A program made the position numbers and the translations under genes. Shown piece by piece: positions 51,874 to 64,000 of a stretch of 64,000 nucleotides of DNA (the first letter of the stretch is position 1; every line of letters starts with the position of its first letter). Source of the stretch: Ovis canadensis (Eukaryota; Chordata; Mammalia; Artiodactyla; Bovidae); assembly GCF_042477335.2 (NCBI RefSeq), contig NC_091246.1, positions 14,381,001 to 14,445,000 of the forward strand, written 5' to 3'. The notes under the pieces are model-generated. The model saw nothing but the letters and a program-made list of their open reading frames with translations, did not search any database and was not told the DNA's origin.

Positions 51874-54800
51874 CTAGAAAGGAAACAATATTTAATGTTG
51901 TTGAATGATACAAAAATCAGATAAAAAGTACTGGATGGGCTCCTACTTCCCCAGCCCTTTTTACCTTCTCTTGAAGAATAGATGGTTTATGGAGAATGTT
52001 TTCATTCACTTCCATCAACCGCCCCCTAACACAGCTAGTTAAAAAAAAAAAAAATTGGTTTGAAGAAAAGTATTAACCTCCTTTCTTTCTCCAAAGTTGT
52101 GGTTCAAAAGTAACTTACCTAGATATGGTATATTCTTCTCCATCTGAGCAGTAAATCTTACACAGAGGTGCAAGTTCTGTGAGAAACTGTGCCCCCTGAT
52201 AATAAAAGGGAAGAAAAATTAATTGATGTACATTTTCATTTTTCTTTGAGAGGCAGCCCTCAGTGTTACAATAGCATATATTCCTGGAATTTGTGTTTTA
52301 AGTAAAAATGAGTGAAGTACAGAAAAAAACATTCATTTCTTCAAACATTTATATATTAAATGCCTGCTACGGGTCAGGTAACATCCTAAGCTCTAGGGGG
52401 AAAAGCAGTCAAAGACACATGTGATAATAGTTTAGTTACATATTAAGAATATATTTTATCTTATTATACGTTATATTTAACTGTATATGAGAAAGCTCCA
52501 TATATCCAAGTGTAAATATATCAAAAGGACAGGGAAATCTTATGAATAAACAATATAAAATCCAATATTATAGCAAACGACAGCAATGTCATACAGTTAG
52601 TTTCATTAAGATTCCCACTTATTTTTATATTAGAACTATAATAGATAAAGGGCTTCCCTTGTGGTTCAGCTGGTAAAGAATCCGCCTGCAATACGGGAGA
52701 CCTGGGTTCAATCCCTGGGTTGGAAAGATCCAACCCAGGTACTGCAGCTACCCGCTCCAGTATTCTGGCCTGGAGAATGCCATGGATAATAGATAAAAGG
52801 ACTTCTTTATTAGGGTCAATCACTAAGACTTTTTGAAGAGGGATCTTTGTTCTAATTTTTTTTTAAATGCACTTTAAGGAAAATGTGGAAAACAGAAAAG
52901 TTTTAAATAGCAGTTAAGAGTAATTTACTCCTTACCCTGTCTCCCACTAGTGTATACTGAATTTTGACATTAATCTGTCTGAATGTCATGGCACAGTTTT
53001 AGTTTCACGTTCTCCACTGTACAGATATATCTGGAGAGGTTCTGACAAATACCTACAAGAAGGCTCATAGGAAACGGATGTAAGCATGTTTCATGTATTG
53101 CTCTTTTCTTCCAGGAATTTTTACTGCAGTGAACATTTGAGGTCTAGATACTGTTCTTTAGGGCCTCTTTACCACTCACAATATCATTAGTATTCAGGTG
53201 TTGTTAGCACATGCTTCACTTCTCTGGCATGTGCTGACTCTGTTTCAAAATACTAGTCAGTGTGACTCCCCACTTTTGAGAGAAGCAGTTAGGGATTTAT
53301 CCTAGATGGTTTCTCTACCACTGGGTCTGTATCAAAAAGAAGTGTGTTTGTTGTCACCTCCCTTAGAATAAATGATGAGCAGTGCTGAGATCCAATCAGC
53401 GTTTCTCTACAGAGGGTCCATATGCAGGTCCCTCTCTGTTCCTCAGTTGTAACAATGGTGTTACTGTTTTGGACAAAGATTTATCACAGGAACATCAGAA
53501 GCACTAACTGTTACTTGTAGTTTGTAGATTTCAAAGAATGGTCCATGCTTTTTAAAGTCCATTTTCTTCTTGAATGAGGGGGGGGGAAATCAATAATTAT
53601 AAGGCAGGTTATTAGAGGCCTTTAGGCCTAGTATAAAGAAGGGTCTTATAGAACAGTGAGGGTAATTAGCAGAAACTCTTTGTATGAACTCAGTAAATGA
53701 AAATCACTGCAGATGGTGACTGCAGCCATGAAATTTAAAGACATTCTTTGGAAGAAAAGTTATGACCAACCTTAACAGCATATTAAAAAGCAGAGATATT
53801 ACTTTGCCAACAAAGGTCTGTCTAGTCAAGGCTATGGTTTTTCCAATAGTCATTTATGGATGTGAGAGTTGGACTATAAAGAAAGTTGAGCACTGAAGAA
53901 TTGATGCTTTTGAACTGTGGTGTTGGAGAAGACTCTTGAGAGTCCCTTGGACTGCAAGGAGATCCATCCAGTCCATCCTAAATCAGTCCTGAATGTTCAC
54001 TGGAAGGACTGATGTTGAAGCTGAAACTCCAATACTTTGGCCATCAGATGTGAAAAGCTGACTCATTTGAAAAGACCCTGATGCTGGGAAAGATTGAAGG
54101 CAGGAGGAGAAGGGGACGACAGAGGATGAGATGGTTGGATGGCATCACCGACTCAATGGACATAAGTTTGAGTGAACTCCGGGAGTTGGTGATGGACAGG
54201 GGGGCCTAGCGTGCTGCAGTCCATGGGGTCGCAAAGAGTTGGACACGACTAAGTGACTGAACTGAACTGAAGTCATCCACTCAAACTTCACCATCTGGGG
54301 TCTTTGTCAGGATATTTTAGTATGGTATTGAATTGTCCTTGGTGTGATACCCTCCTTTAATATTAATAATATTGGTCTTACATAGAGTTGTAGAGGATAG
54401 AGGTAACATTTTTCTATAACTGAACACTCTGGAGGAAGAAGGTATCGCTAGATGTGTACTAAACTGGCAATGATTTAGGAATGGGAAATGATATGAAGCA
54501 AATACTGTGTATTTTCTTAAGACTGATTTTTTTTTTTTTTTTACTACCCCAGAACTTTTTCTCTTTTAAATTCACATGTGAAAATATGTGACCAAAAAGC
54601 ATTGATCTAATTTGACATACTGGTTTAATAAAATTAGAAGGGACAAAATATCTTCTTATATCGGTATTAGAGTTGTTCTTTCAAAGGCCCACTTTCTCCA
54701 TCTTTTATCCCGGGGATGGTAGGGATGGTGGTACAGAACCTATATGACAGATAATATTCCTTTTGAAATACCTTATCTTTTTGGTCTGAAAATTTAAAGT

Positions 54801-57423
54801 TCAAGGTGATTCTTAAAATCACCTCTTAACTGCCAGGGAAGTATGCTGAGTATATATTGCTGGTTATAAGACTGACTGGCTCTATCATTATTCTGATAAT
54901 AGAGAATTTAAGTAAAGAAATACAGGTACATACCCGCTTAAATTTCCCAGAGACTTTGTTCTGAAGTCTGCTACAGTTGGTACTGATTTGATAAGAAATG
55001 CTTTTAATTGTTTTTCCACTTTGAAGAACCGGATGAGATCCTGCCAACGTGATAACACATATTCTACGAGGAGCAAAGATGGATCCTGTATTATCACATG
55101 GTGTAATTCTTCCTCCTATAACATAGTATTCCTGCTGGCACTGGAAGAGCTGAGCTGACGTTTGTTTAGCCAACCTATCATTCCCTCCCCACCCACCCCT
55201 CCCCCGCATTTTTCTTCCCCAGCTACTATTGGAGCTTGACTGAAGAATACAATAATAAAAATGGAGAAAATGGGATTGAGTTTCCTTCCCCTAAAAGGGT
55301 AGAGTACCAAGGTGTTTAGATAGCACTGAGACACGCCCATATGCACATCTGTGTTTCCACCCTGGCCCTCTCCATGGGCTCAGGCAATTCCGTGGTTAGG
55401 CACAGGCTGGTTACTTGAAGTAGCAGCTGACTAAGGGTATGGTCCTCCATTTGGATGTCTGAGTAATCAAGTTTACTTGTTTAAGCATTGAAAAACTCAT
55501 TCTTGTCAACCAAATGCCTATTATATATATATATAAAATACCATCTCAACACAGTGGAAGATAATAACTTAATGAATATTCAGTACGAGACCATACCAGG
55601 CTACAATACCAGAAAAAAAATTTTTTTAATAATTTAAAATTTCCAGTTTGCTTACCGGTTAGAGTGCTGTAGTATACAGTGGTCTTCACAGGGTTTTCCT
55701 TTGACATCTAGAAGAAATTAATGAGTCTATGGCTCTTGAGTCAGTATTTATTGCCACTGTGTGGTACTTTCTTTGGTTCATAAAGATAGTTAATTGTGAA
55801 GACTAGATACATATATCACTGGTATCCCCTCATTACTCAAAAAGATACACCTAAAGGCTTCCTATAAAGAAGTTAAAGAAATCTGGACCAGATGGAATCA
55901 TTCATTCAGTGTCAAAGTGATGTTAATTCTTTGCTCCATCTTGTTTTATCCTCACTTTAAAATGATTATACTCATTATTTCTATTAGGAAAAAAAGTGAT
56001 GATTAGTGATGCATCTTTTAATATAGTAGCACATGTTTTCCTGGTCAATTTTAGAGTGTGTAACTCATCCTGGTTTGCCCAGGACTGTCGTGATGTTAGC
56101 ACTGAAAGTCATGTATTCCAGGACAGAATAGATAGATTCCTCAATCTAGGATAAACCTGATGGTTGGTTACACAAAGTTTGGCCAATAAGACATATGGTA
56201 TTATAAAATATTTCAATATTGCAAAAAACGATTACACCTATTATCCCTGAATGAATATAAGCAAGGATGTGGAGGAGGGTCCCCAGTGATGGTCCCATCA
56301 CTCTTATTTGAAGGGACACAAAGCTCTCCAATAGGATACCTACTTGTAAGTGTATGTTAGTATCTCAGGCGTGTTCGACTCTGCGACCCCATGGACTGTA
56401 GCCCACCAGGCTCTTCTGTCCATGGGATTTTTCAGGCAAGAATACTGGAGTGGCTTGCCATTCCCCTCTCCAGGGGATTTTCCCGACCCAGGGATCGAAC
56501 CTGGGGTCGCCTGCATTGTAGGCAAATTCTTTACCACTGGGCCACCAGAGAGTGGCGAAGAGTAATAGATTCTGCTTTCTTGGTGTTCAGTAGCTCAGTT
56601 GTGTCTGACTCTTTACCACTCCATGGACTGCAGCACACCAGGCTTCGCTGTCCTTTACTATCTCTGGGTGTTTGTTCAAACTCATGTCCATTGAGTCGGT
56701 GATGCCATCCAATCACCTCATCCTGTCACCCGGCCCCCTTCTCCTCCTGCCTTCAGTCTTTCCCAGCATCAGGGTCTTTTCCAATGAGTTGGCTCTTTGC
56801 ATCAGGTAGCCAAAGTATTGGCGCTTCAGCATCAGTCCTTCCAATGAACATTCGGAGCTGATTGGCTGGTTTGATTTTGCTGTCCAAGAGACTCTCAGGA
56901 GTCTTCTCCAGCAACACAACTGGAAGCATCTGCTATCTAAACGCCTCTTTCTAACCCACCCTCTTTTCTCACTCCCTATGCCTCTAGCTTAGTTTCGACT
57001 TGATTGTTTAAATCATTTTATGGTGCACTGAGTCCCTTAAAACCCTTTAGGTACTCAATGAGATTGCAAGCCAGTTCCTATCTCCCTCGGAGATCTCACC
57101 TTAGACTATCGTCTTCCCCCAAGTAACCCACCCTCCTGAACCCGCACTGCACTCGCCCTCCCCAGAATGCACCCTGCTCTTTTGCCAGGTCTCTGCAAAT
57201 ACCATTCCCTCGGCCTAGAGGGGAACAAAGATCCAGTTCCTTTTGCTGCGGGGAGAGTGCGCGTGGCTTATGATCTGTCATATTGCCAATGGGGCCCAGG
57301 AGAGACGAACATCATTCCCCACTTACCCGCTTTGTACCAGCGAGTAAAGTAACGATCCACAAGCGACGGCACCGCAGGCTCAGCAGCCAAGGCGGCCTCA
57401 GGGTCCTCGGGCTCGGTAGTCAT
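51736..57423 (-). CDS. ABITRAM: ABITRAM gene (FAM206A / Simiate), complete coding region in six exons
   Basis: ABITRAM is a small actin-binding protein reported in nuclei and neurites of neurons, where it affects filamentous actin and transcription; its fold resembles the glycine-cleavage H-protein/biotinyl family. Seen here: six minus-strand coding exons of 97, 52, 130, 77, 70 and 138 bp, joined in consistent phase to 188 codons including TGA, so 187 residues against 181 in human. The extra residues lie in the acidic/alanine-rich N-terminus (after [14 protein letters not shown]). Conserved blocks include [34 protein letters not shown] and [15 protein letters not shown]. The ATG at 57423-57421 has GCC just before it and matches the family start. 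Introns 4 and 5 are only 84 and 91 bp. The gene converges on CTNNAL1 and diverges from ELP1. Confidence 0.97.
51965..52034 (-). CDS. ABITRAM: ABITRAM exon 5
   Basis: This 70-bp exon starts after AACTAG and ends AAG|GTAAAA. It completes Ser (AG+C) and encodes [24 protein letters not shown] second AG nine bases into the exon (TGTTAG) could act as an in-frame alternative acceptor, dropping three residues. Confidence 0.92.
52119..52195 (-). CDS. ABITRAM: ABITRAM exon 4
   Basis: This 77-bp exon follows TTATCAG and ends TCTAG|GTAAGT. It encodes [25 protein letters not shown] plus two bases (AG) of a Ser codon. The next intron is 84 bp. Confidence 0.94.
52648..52786 (+). repeat. Bov-tA SINE, plus, truncated
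   Basis: The head GGGCTTCCCTTGTGGTTCAG and the tRNA-like body with GGTTCAATCCCTGGGTTGG are present. The copy stops at GAGAATGCCATGGATA, before the BovB-like tail. Confidence 0.88.
53698..54273 (+). mobile_element. BovB LINE 3' fragment, plus
   Basis: The fragment runs from AAAATCACTGCAGATGGTGA to the terminal ACTGAACTGAACTGAAG. It is 5'-truncated downstream of the RT motifs, with several small deletions. Confidence 0.9.
54934..55063 (-). CDS. ABITRAM: ABITRAM exon 3
   Basis: This 130-bp exon follows CTCGTAG and ends CGG|GTATGT. It completes Arg and encodes 43 residues, [20 protein letters not shown]... to ...KVSGKFKR. This is the best-conserved part of the protein. Confidence 0.96.
55064..55655 (-). 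other. ABITRAM: ABITRAM intron 2
   Basis: A 592-bp intron. A C-rich tract near 55186-55205 and a short (TA)n at 55522-55536 are the only features. Confidence 0.6.
55656..55707 (-). CDS. ABITRAM: ABITRAM exon 2
   Basis: This 52-bp exon follows TTCTAG and ends CCG|GTAAGC. It completes Asp and encodes [16 protein letters not shown] plus two bases of an Arg codon. It agrees with the human segment apart from a Phe-to-Pro change in GKxCED. Confidence 0.94.
56353..56555 (-). repeat. Bov-tA SINE, minus
   Basis: A near-complete copy from the tail CGTGTTCGACTCTGCGACCC to the head GGGCCACCAGAGAGT (reverse), including the B-box region GGGATCGAACCTGGG. Confidence 0.9.
56586..56925 (-). mobile_element. 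BovB 3' end fragment, minus
   Basis: It runs from GTTCAGTAGCTCAGTTGTGT through CCTTCAGTCTTTCCCAGCAT to the CTGTCCAAGAGACTCTCAGG block. It is 5'-truncated. Confidence 0.9.
57327..57423 (-). CDS. ABITRAM: ABITRAM exon 1 (start codon exon)
   Basis: ATG is at 57423-57421 and the donor is GCGG|GTAAGT. The exon encodes 32 residues, [10 protein letters not shown]... to ...RYFTRWYKA, plus one base of an Asp codon. The frame is open upstream to another ATG at 57522-57520 (33 codons, 18 residues of it rich in R/G/S), but the conserved family start is the downstream ATG. Confidence 0.95.
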
Positions 57424-57528
57424 GGCGACCTCCAAGGCTGCAAACCCCGCCCTCCGGGACCCGGACACTTCCTCCCGCGGGCCCAGGAGTAGGGCGTCTT
57501 TCCGGCCTGTGGCCCGAGACACGCGGTG

Positions 57529-57540
57529 TGCGCATGCGCG
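57529..57540. promoter_or_regulatory. NRF-1 consensus site
   Basis: TGCGCATGCGCG matches the NRF-1 consensus YGCGCAYGCGCR at every position. It lies 106 bases upstream of the ABITRAM ATG. NRF-1 sites are typical of housekeeping CpG-island promoters; occupancy is inferred. Confidence 0.7.
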
Positions 57541-57597
57541 CTGCTCCTCCGATCCCGCGGGCTCCGCCTACCAGCCAAATTATTGAGTTTAGGCATC

Positions 57598-57605
57598 TGA
57601 CGTCA
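57598..57605. promoter_or_regulatory. Palindromic CRE (CREB/ATF site)
   Basis: TGACGTCA is the full palindromic cAMP response element. It sits in the middle of the ABITRAM-ELP1 promoter, where it could act in both directions. Function is inferred from position and motif. Confidence 0.65.
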
Positions 57606-57739
57606 AAGCAGAGGTCAAATACAATAGGCTGGGCAGGAAGATGTAGCGGTAGGGGGCGGTGGCCAGCGCAGCTCCTCACGGTACTTCGCGGGGCACCGGA
57701 GAAGGCTGGCCACGCCCCCTCCTCCTCGTGACCTCACTC

Positions 57740-57965
57740 CCGCGCAGCTCCGCTAGGGTGGTAGCTGGAGTCGCTGGCTCGTTAGGGTCCCGCGGCTAGC
57801 ATCTCCGAGGCCTCGCTTCAGCCACTACTGGAAGGGGTCGAGCGGCACGGCGACAGAGTGCACGCCGCGCGAGCTCAAGAGCAGCGGACAGAGGCGAGTG
57901 CGCGACCCAAGGCGGACTCACAGCTCTTTGGGGGAGGTCCTCGGGGCCCTCGGAGTGCGGCGCAG
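57740..57965 (+). other. ELP1: ELP1 untranslated exon 1 (5' end approximate)
   Basis: A strong donor (GCAG|GTGAGC) at 57965/57966 inside the CpG island and an acceptor 13 bases before the ELP1 ATG fit the known layout, in which ELP1 exon 1 is non-coding. I see no ATG on the plus strand between about 57780 and 57965, so no upstream ORF is expected. The start is a guess, because TATA-less promoters give diffuse starts. Confidence 0.6.
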
Positions 57966-60900
57966 GTGAGCGCTCGAGCGGCCTAGGTGGGGTGGGGAGG
58001 GTGGGAGGCACAGAAACGGGCCCAGTCCTCCAGAGGGTGTCCCGATGAAGAGATTGCCCGAGCGCTCGGCCGCTGCCTGCTGCAGGCCCCAGAGTGAAGT
58101 CCGGCGTGACCACCTCTGCGCTCGAGCCTTGAGTTCTCTGCCCGACTTGCCACCTGCTGCACCCGCGGCCATCAGAGGGCTCCACGCGGCGTGGCAGGCG
58201 GGGAATGACCTGCTGCTCCCCGAGCCGCGCACTTTACCCAAGCTCCGGATTCCCTGCAGGAGCTAACAATACAGCTGAGCCAGTTAATGCACCAATTAAA
58301 GTCTAACAGTGCACTTGAGAGGGAACCGGTCGGAGAAGTTCAGATGATGTGTTGCGAGCCCCTTCGGGCACCTGCGACTTTTTTCTTGGAAATGTCGTCC
58401 GTGTGCTTCTCCATGTTATATGGTATCCTAGGTGGCCCTCTCCCCTGTGACCTCTGTGGAGGCAGTGACTGTAGTCATTTCTTGTCCAGAATTAACACTT
58501 AGAAAGTGCTCAATGTTGGATGTAGCCGATGGTAGGGTTACGTACTATGTAAAAGATTCAAACGATACATTGATAGGCAGGGCAGTAAGTAGTGACTAGT
58601 TTACTATGAAAATGTGGGCAAAAGGAAAGCAAACACTGTTTCAACTTGAAGAACAGACAAAGTAGAAATGCCATGTCCCCAGCGGGGAAACTAATTTGGT
58701 CGAGAATAGTAAGCCATTTAACAAGTTGCATTTGATGTGCATTTGAGAAATCCTTGTAATAACAGTAGAAGGTTGAAAATGTGAGTTTAATGTTCAGTTT
58801 GGGGAGGGTCAGGGCTAGACATTTAGATCTAATAAGCATATTAATGATCTGTTTGGTACTTATAGTCATGGACATGATAATTAGATAAGAAGTGGATGGA
58901 TGAGGAGCAAGGGAAGAAAATAGAGGCACTGTCAGAATTTCAGAGAGGATCCAAGCTTGAGATCTTTAGCAGGTTAGCAGGCTGAGAAAGGATGAGTCAT
59001 CGAGGGCAGGGGAGTTGGAGATTGCAGATGTAAAAAAAAGGGACTGATAAGCCAAGGTCCTGGGGAGTTTGGAGGGTTCTCCTTTCCTGGTCTTGAAAAG
59101 GAATAGGACACTTCTGAGAAGATAAAGGAATAAAGGTGATGGGTGTGAAAATTTAGAGAAGTTCATTTTAAGGCTGGGAGGGTTGGGGAGAAGGGGGATG
59201 AACGATGAGCTGCCCTTGGCTGGTGATATTGAAAGCTCAGTGATTTGAGAACTCAGGTTGTTTGCTATATCTGTCAGGGTCTAGGCAGGAAAGCAGAAAA
59301 CACACTGTATTTCAGCAGAATTTAATAGGAAGAAGTGGTTAAGTAGCTCCTGGAAGAACAAAAAGCAGAAAGGAACAGTGAAATAACTGAAAAGTAAACG
59401 AATGGAAGAAGTTACAACACTTAGCTAGATCTGAGGCTCCAAACAAGGGAAGCCATTGGGGTTGTCATGACTTAACCTTAGATGAGAGAGATTGTAAAGC
59501 TGGTATTGATAACTCCGGAACTCAGAGGAGGAGCTCCGTGTTAGTAGATGTCAAGCACCTGGAGGGGCACCTGTCTGGTTAAAAGTGCTGATAACCTCTG
59601 GGGTGGTTGTTACCAGACTTGTCCTGGGAGTGCCAGAGACTGGGACCAAGGGCCCCTAGAAGGAGGAGGGTCCATTGCTGGGGTGGCATTGACTGGAACA
59701 GCAAGGTTACAGGAAAAAGGGAGTCCTCAGTTCCTTGTGCCTTTACCTTCCAAATTATTATGCTGGGTCCAGAGGTTATTGATGAATAGAATGCAGGTTT
59801 ACAGAAAGACATTTTGATGATCTTATCATGGCAACAATAACAGCATAATTTGCTAAACCAGCATGAAGTACATCTCATCCCCTGTCGCCTGTTTTCATCT
59901 CTTGCTGCTCCTTGTTTACCCCCCTCTAGCCCAGACATTCTCTCGTCTCATATCTTCCTATCCTTTCAGATCTATGTCAGTGGTCATCTTTGTGGTGTCT
60001 TTAGATGAAAGATAATGTAATTTTCATATTCTTTGAAAAAAACACAAGCTTTCTATACAGGATTAGATCTAAATTAAAAGTTTGCATGATAGAATACAGG
60101 TTCAAATAATTCCCAGAAATTCTTAAATATATATGTCGTGAAACCTTACAAAACCATTGTCTGCCTTGCTTCTCTTCCTCACTTCTACCAAGTGTGGTCT
60201 TGCTTTCCTCTTAACTCATATTTTATGTTGCCTCATTCAAACTGCGCTTAATCTGCTATGTAGTATAAGAAGTGACTTGTGTTTATTCTTTCATTGTCAT
60301 ATGTACAAAATGCAAGATGAGAAAATTCACCGTGGATTAAGGTGACAATTAGGCCAATGTGGTCTATGTAATTGTCACTCCTAACATAAGTTAGGGAATT
60401 CTACTTACAAACCTTAAAGCGGTCTGGATATAAATATTAGCATATAAGCTTTGGCTCAGAGGATAAAGTGTCTGCCTGCAAAGCAGGAGACCCGGGTTCG
60501 ATCCCTGGGTTGGGAAGATCCCCTGGAGAAGGAAATGGCAACCCACTCCAGTATTCTTGCCTGGAGAATCCCATGGACAGAGGAGCCTGGCGGGCTACAG
60601 TCCACAGGGTCACAAAGAGTCGGACATGACTGAGTGACTTCACACATGCATTAAAGCACGTCTGATTTTGCCTAAACCAAAGTATGTTTCCTATTGATCA
60701 TTTGTTTCTCAGCTTTTCTATTGCCCTGGTGAAAACCAGACCAGAAAAGTGGAGCTACGTGAAGCAGTGATGTCAGGTTATCAAGCTCCTCCAATTGTTG
60801 CTCGTCGTTTTGAAGGATCCTATTGTAATTTCATAGTGTCTTTTCTTTCTCAGAGCAGTAAATGCTTTTCTTTATTTCTATGTTTGATTTCAATTTTAAC

Positions 60901-61407
60901 TTTTTAATTAAGATAAAAAGCCAGTTTATAATAGGTGGTGATATTAAAGTAATTCTATTTTCTCCAACTGCCAAGTATGTATACATGTAGATTTTTATAC
61001 AGTGTTGTAAATCTGTCAAGTTACAAAGATATCCTCATGTGCAAAAGTAACATGTTTTCTCATTCATTGTGTTCTTAGCTTCTTTGCAAAATAACTGATG
61101 TTAAATCTTTTTTGAAGAAAAGACTCTGAAGTTGAGAATCTTGCCTCTTCCAAAGAGTGAGAATGTAAAACAGATTTCACAGCCTCACTTTGTAGACTCT
61201 AGATTTAAACAATTGGTTAGGTTTCTACCACTTATCTCTCTGTGGGTTCAGATTACATCTTTTTTTTTTTTTTTCCCCCTGGTTATTCTGACTTCTCTGC
61301 TCCCTGAATCATTTTGCTTGTACTGGAGTGTCATTTGTTGTTATAAAGCTGTTTCTATTTCTCAGAGAAATTAAAGCTTCATTAAGGATATTTGTACTTT
61401 TTTTTAG
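57966..61407 (+). other. ELP1: ELP1 intron 1
   Basis: Its first 250 bases are still CpG-rich. A Bov-tA lies at 60448-60641, and 58790-59170 and 59270-59720 look like old dispersed repeats. Open frames on both strands at 57796-58266 reflect base composition, not a recognised protein. Confidence 0.6.
60448..60641 (+). repeat. Bov-tA SINE, plus, well preserved
   Basis: The tRNA-like head has an intact Pol III B box (GGTTCGATCCC near 60494) and the tail ends GTCGGACATGACTGAGTGACTT. It is among the least diverged SINEs here. Confidence 0.92.
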
Positions 61408-61420
61408 GTATTGCTTCATC

Positions 61421-63874
<2,454 letters not shown>

Positions 63875-64000
63875 TAACTCGTGACTTTATAAGACATGAC
63901 TCCTGACAGCTCAAAGACTTTAAGTTTTAGGGTGCTTAGATTTCAAAAAAACATTTCTTGAAACAATTGAGGTAAGTTTTACTTCTTAACACATTGTTTT

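Larger units (their letters stand above)
52196..54933 (-). other. ABITRAM: ABITRAM intron 3
   Basis: It contains a truncated Bov-tA (52648-52786), a G run near 53578-53586 and a BovB fragment (53698-54273). The rest shows nothing that I can name. Confidence 0.6.
55708..57326 (-). other. ABITRAM: ABITRAM intron 1
   Basis: It contains a Bov-tA (56353-56555) and a BovB 3' piece (56586-56925). The remaining sequence shows no exon. Confidence 0.65.
57424..57965. promoter_or_regulatory. Bidirectional CpG-island promoter of ABITRAM and ELP1
   Basis: The stretch between the ABITRAM start codon and the ELP1 exon 1 donor is rich in G+C and CpG, unlike the A+T-rich rest of the window. It has no obvious TATA box. 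It holds an NRF-1 consensus (57529-57540), a palindromic CRE (57598-57605) and an ETS-like GGAAGTG on the minus strand (57466-57472). The two genes point away from each other, so one shared promoter is the simplest reading. CpG-rich sequence continues past 57965 to about 58220 in ELP1 intron 1. Confidence 0.85.

Noticed and set aside
57796..58266. Open frames of 71-129 codons on both strands in GC-rich DNA
   Set aside because: High G+C makes stops rare. The frames overlap on both strands, match no protein that I know, and sit in the ELP1 exon 1 / intron 1 CpG island.
60448..60641. tRNA gene-like A and B boxes
   Set aside because: The cloverleaf region is the tRNA-derived head of a Bov-tA SINE and continues into the BovB-like tail, as at the other loci.

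Overview
This is a stretch of mammalian nuclear genome, almost certainly from a ruminant and most likely a bovid. The evidence is a high density of ruminant-type retroposons (tRNA-Glu-derived Bov-tA / BOV-A2 SINEs and the BovB RTE-class LINE), cetartiodactyl CHR-type SINEs and artiodactyl-type L1 3' ends. Small exons with canonical GT-AG junctions are separated by kilobase introns. The sequence alone does not let me choose between cattle, sheep, goat and relatives.

Three protein-coding genes are present, in the order known for mammals (human 9q31.3). (1) CTNNAL1 (alpha-catulin), + strand, about 2932-48190: exons 2-19 are here and the GC-rich first exon lies upstream of the window. The 17 full internal exons encode 666 codons and match the human protein exon by exon with consistent phases. 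The last exon is odd: the codon that is CAG in the human frame reads TAG. (2) ABITRAM (FAM206A, Simiate), - strand, 57423-51736: all six coding exons are present, giving 187 residues. It converges tail-to-tail on CTNNAL1. (3) ELP1 (IKBKAP), + strand: an untranslated first exon ending at 57965 and coding exons 2, 3 and 4 from 61421 to 63854. The gene runs off the right edge. ABITRAM and ELP1 are head-to-head across a CpG-rich segment of about 0.55 kb that carries a consensus NRF-1 site and a perfect palindromic CRE.

Everything else is intron or intergenic DNA, much of it repeats: at least eleven BovB fragments (one nested inside another), about ten Bov-tA/BOV-A2 SINE loci, CHR SINEs, L1 tails, MIRs, a Tigger-like DNA transposon remnant and simple repeats. 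Four structures are not explained by common families that I can name: a 10-bp-periodic degenerate array (30755-30914), a ~125-bp inverted repeat around a ~480-bp spacer (36781-37523), an exact 61-bp tandem duplication containing a (TG)n tract (38660-38781), and a hairpin presenting AATAAA in its loop (41301-41320).

The three genes have separate jobs: a cytoskeletal/Rho-signalling scaffold, a nuclear actin-binding protein, and the scaffold of the tRNA-modifying Elongator complex. No operon-like logic applies; the only shared control I can see is the ABITRAM/ELP1 bidirectional promoter. I found no undescribed multi-gene system, and no tRNA gene, rRNA gene or CRISPR array.
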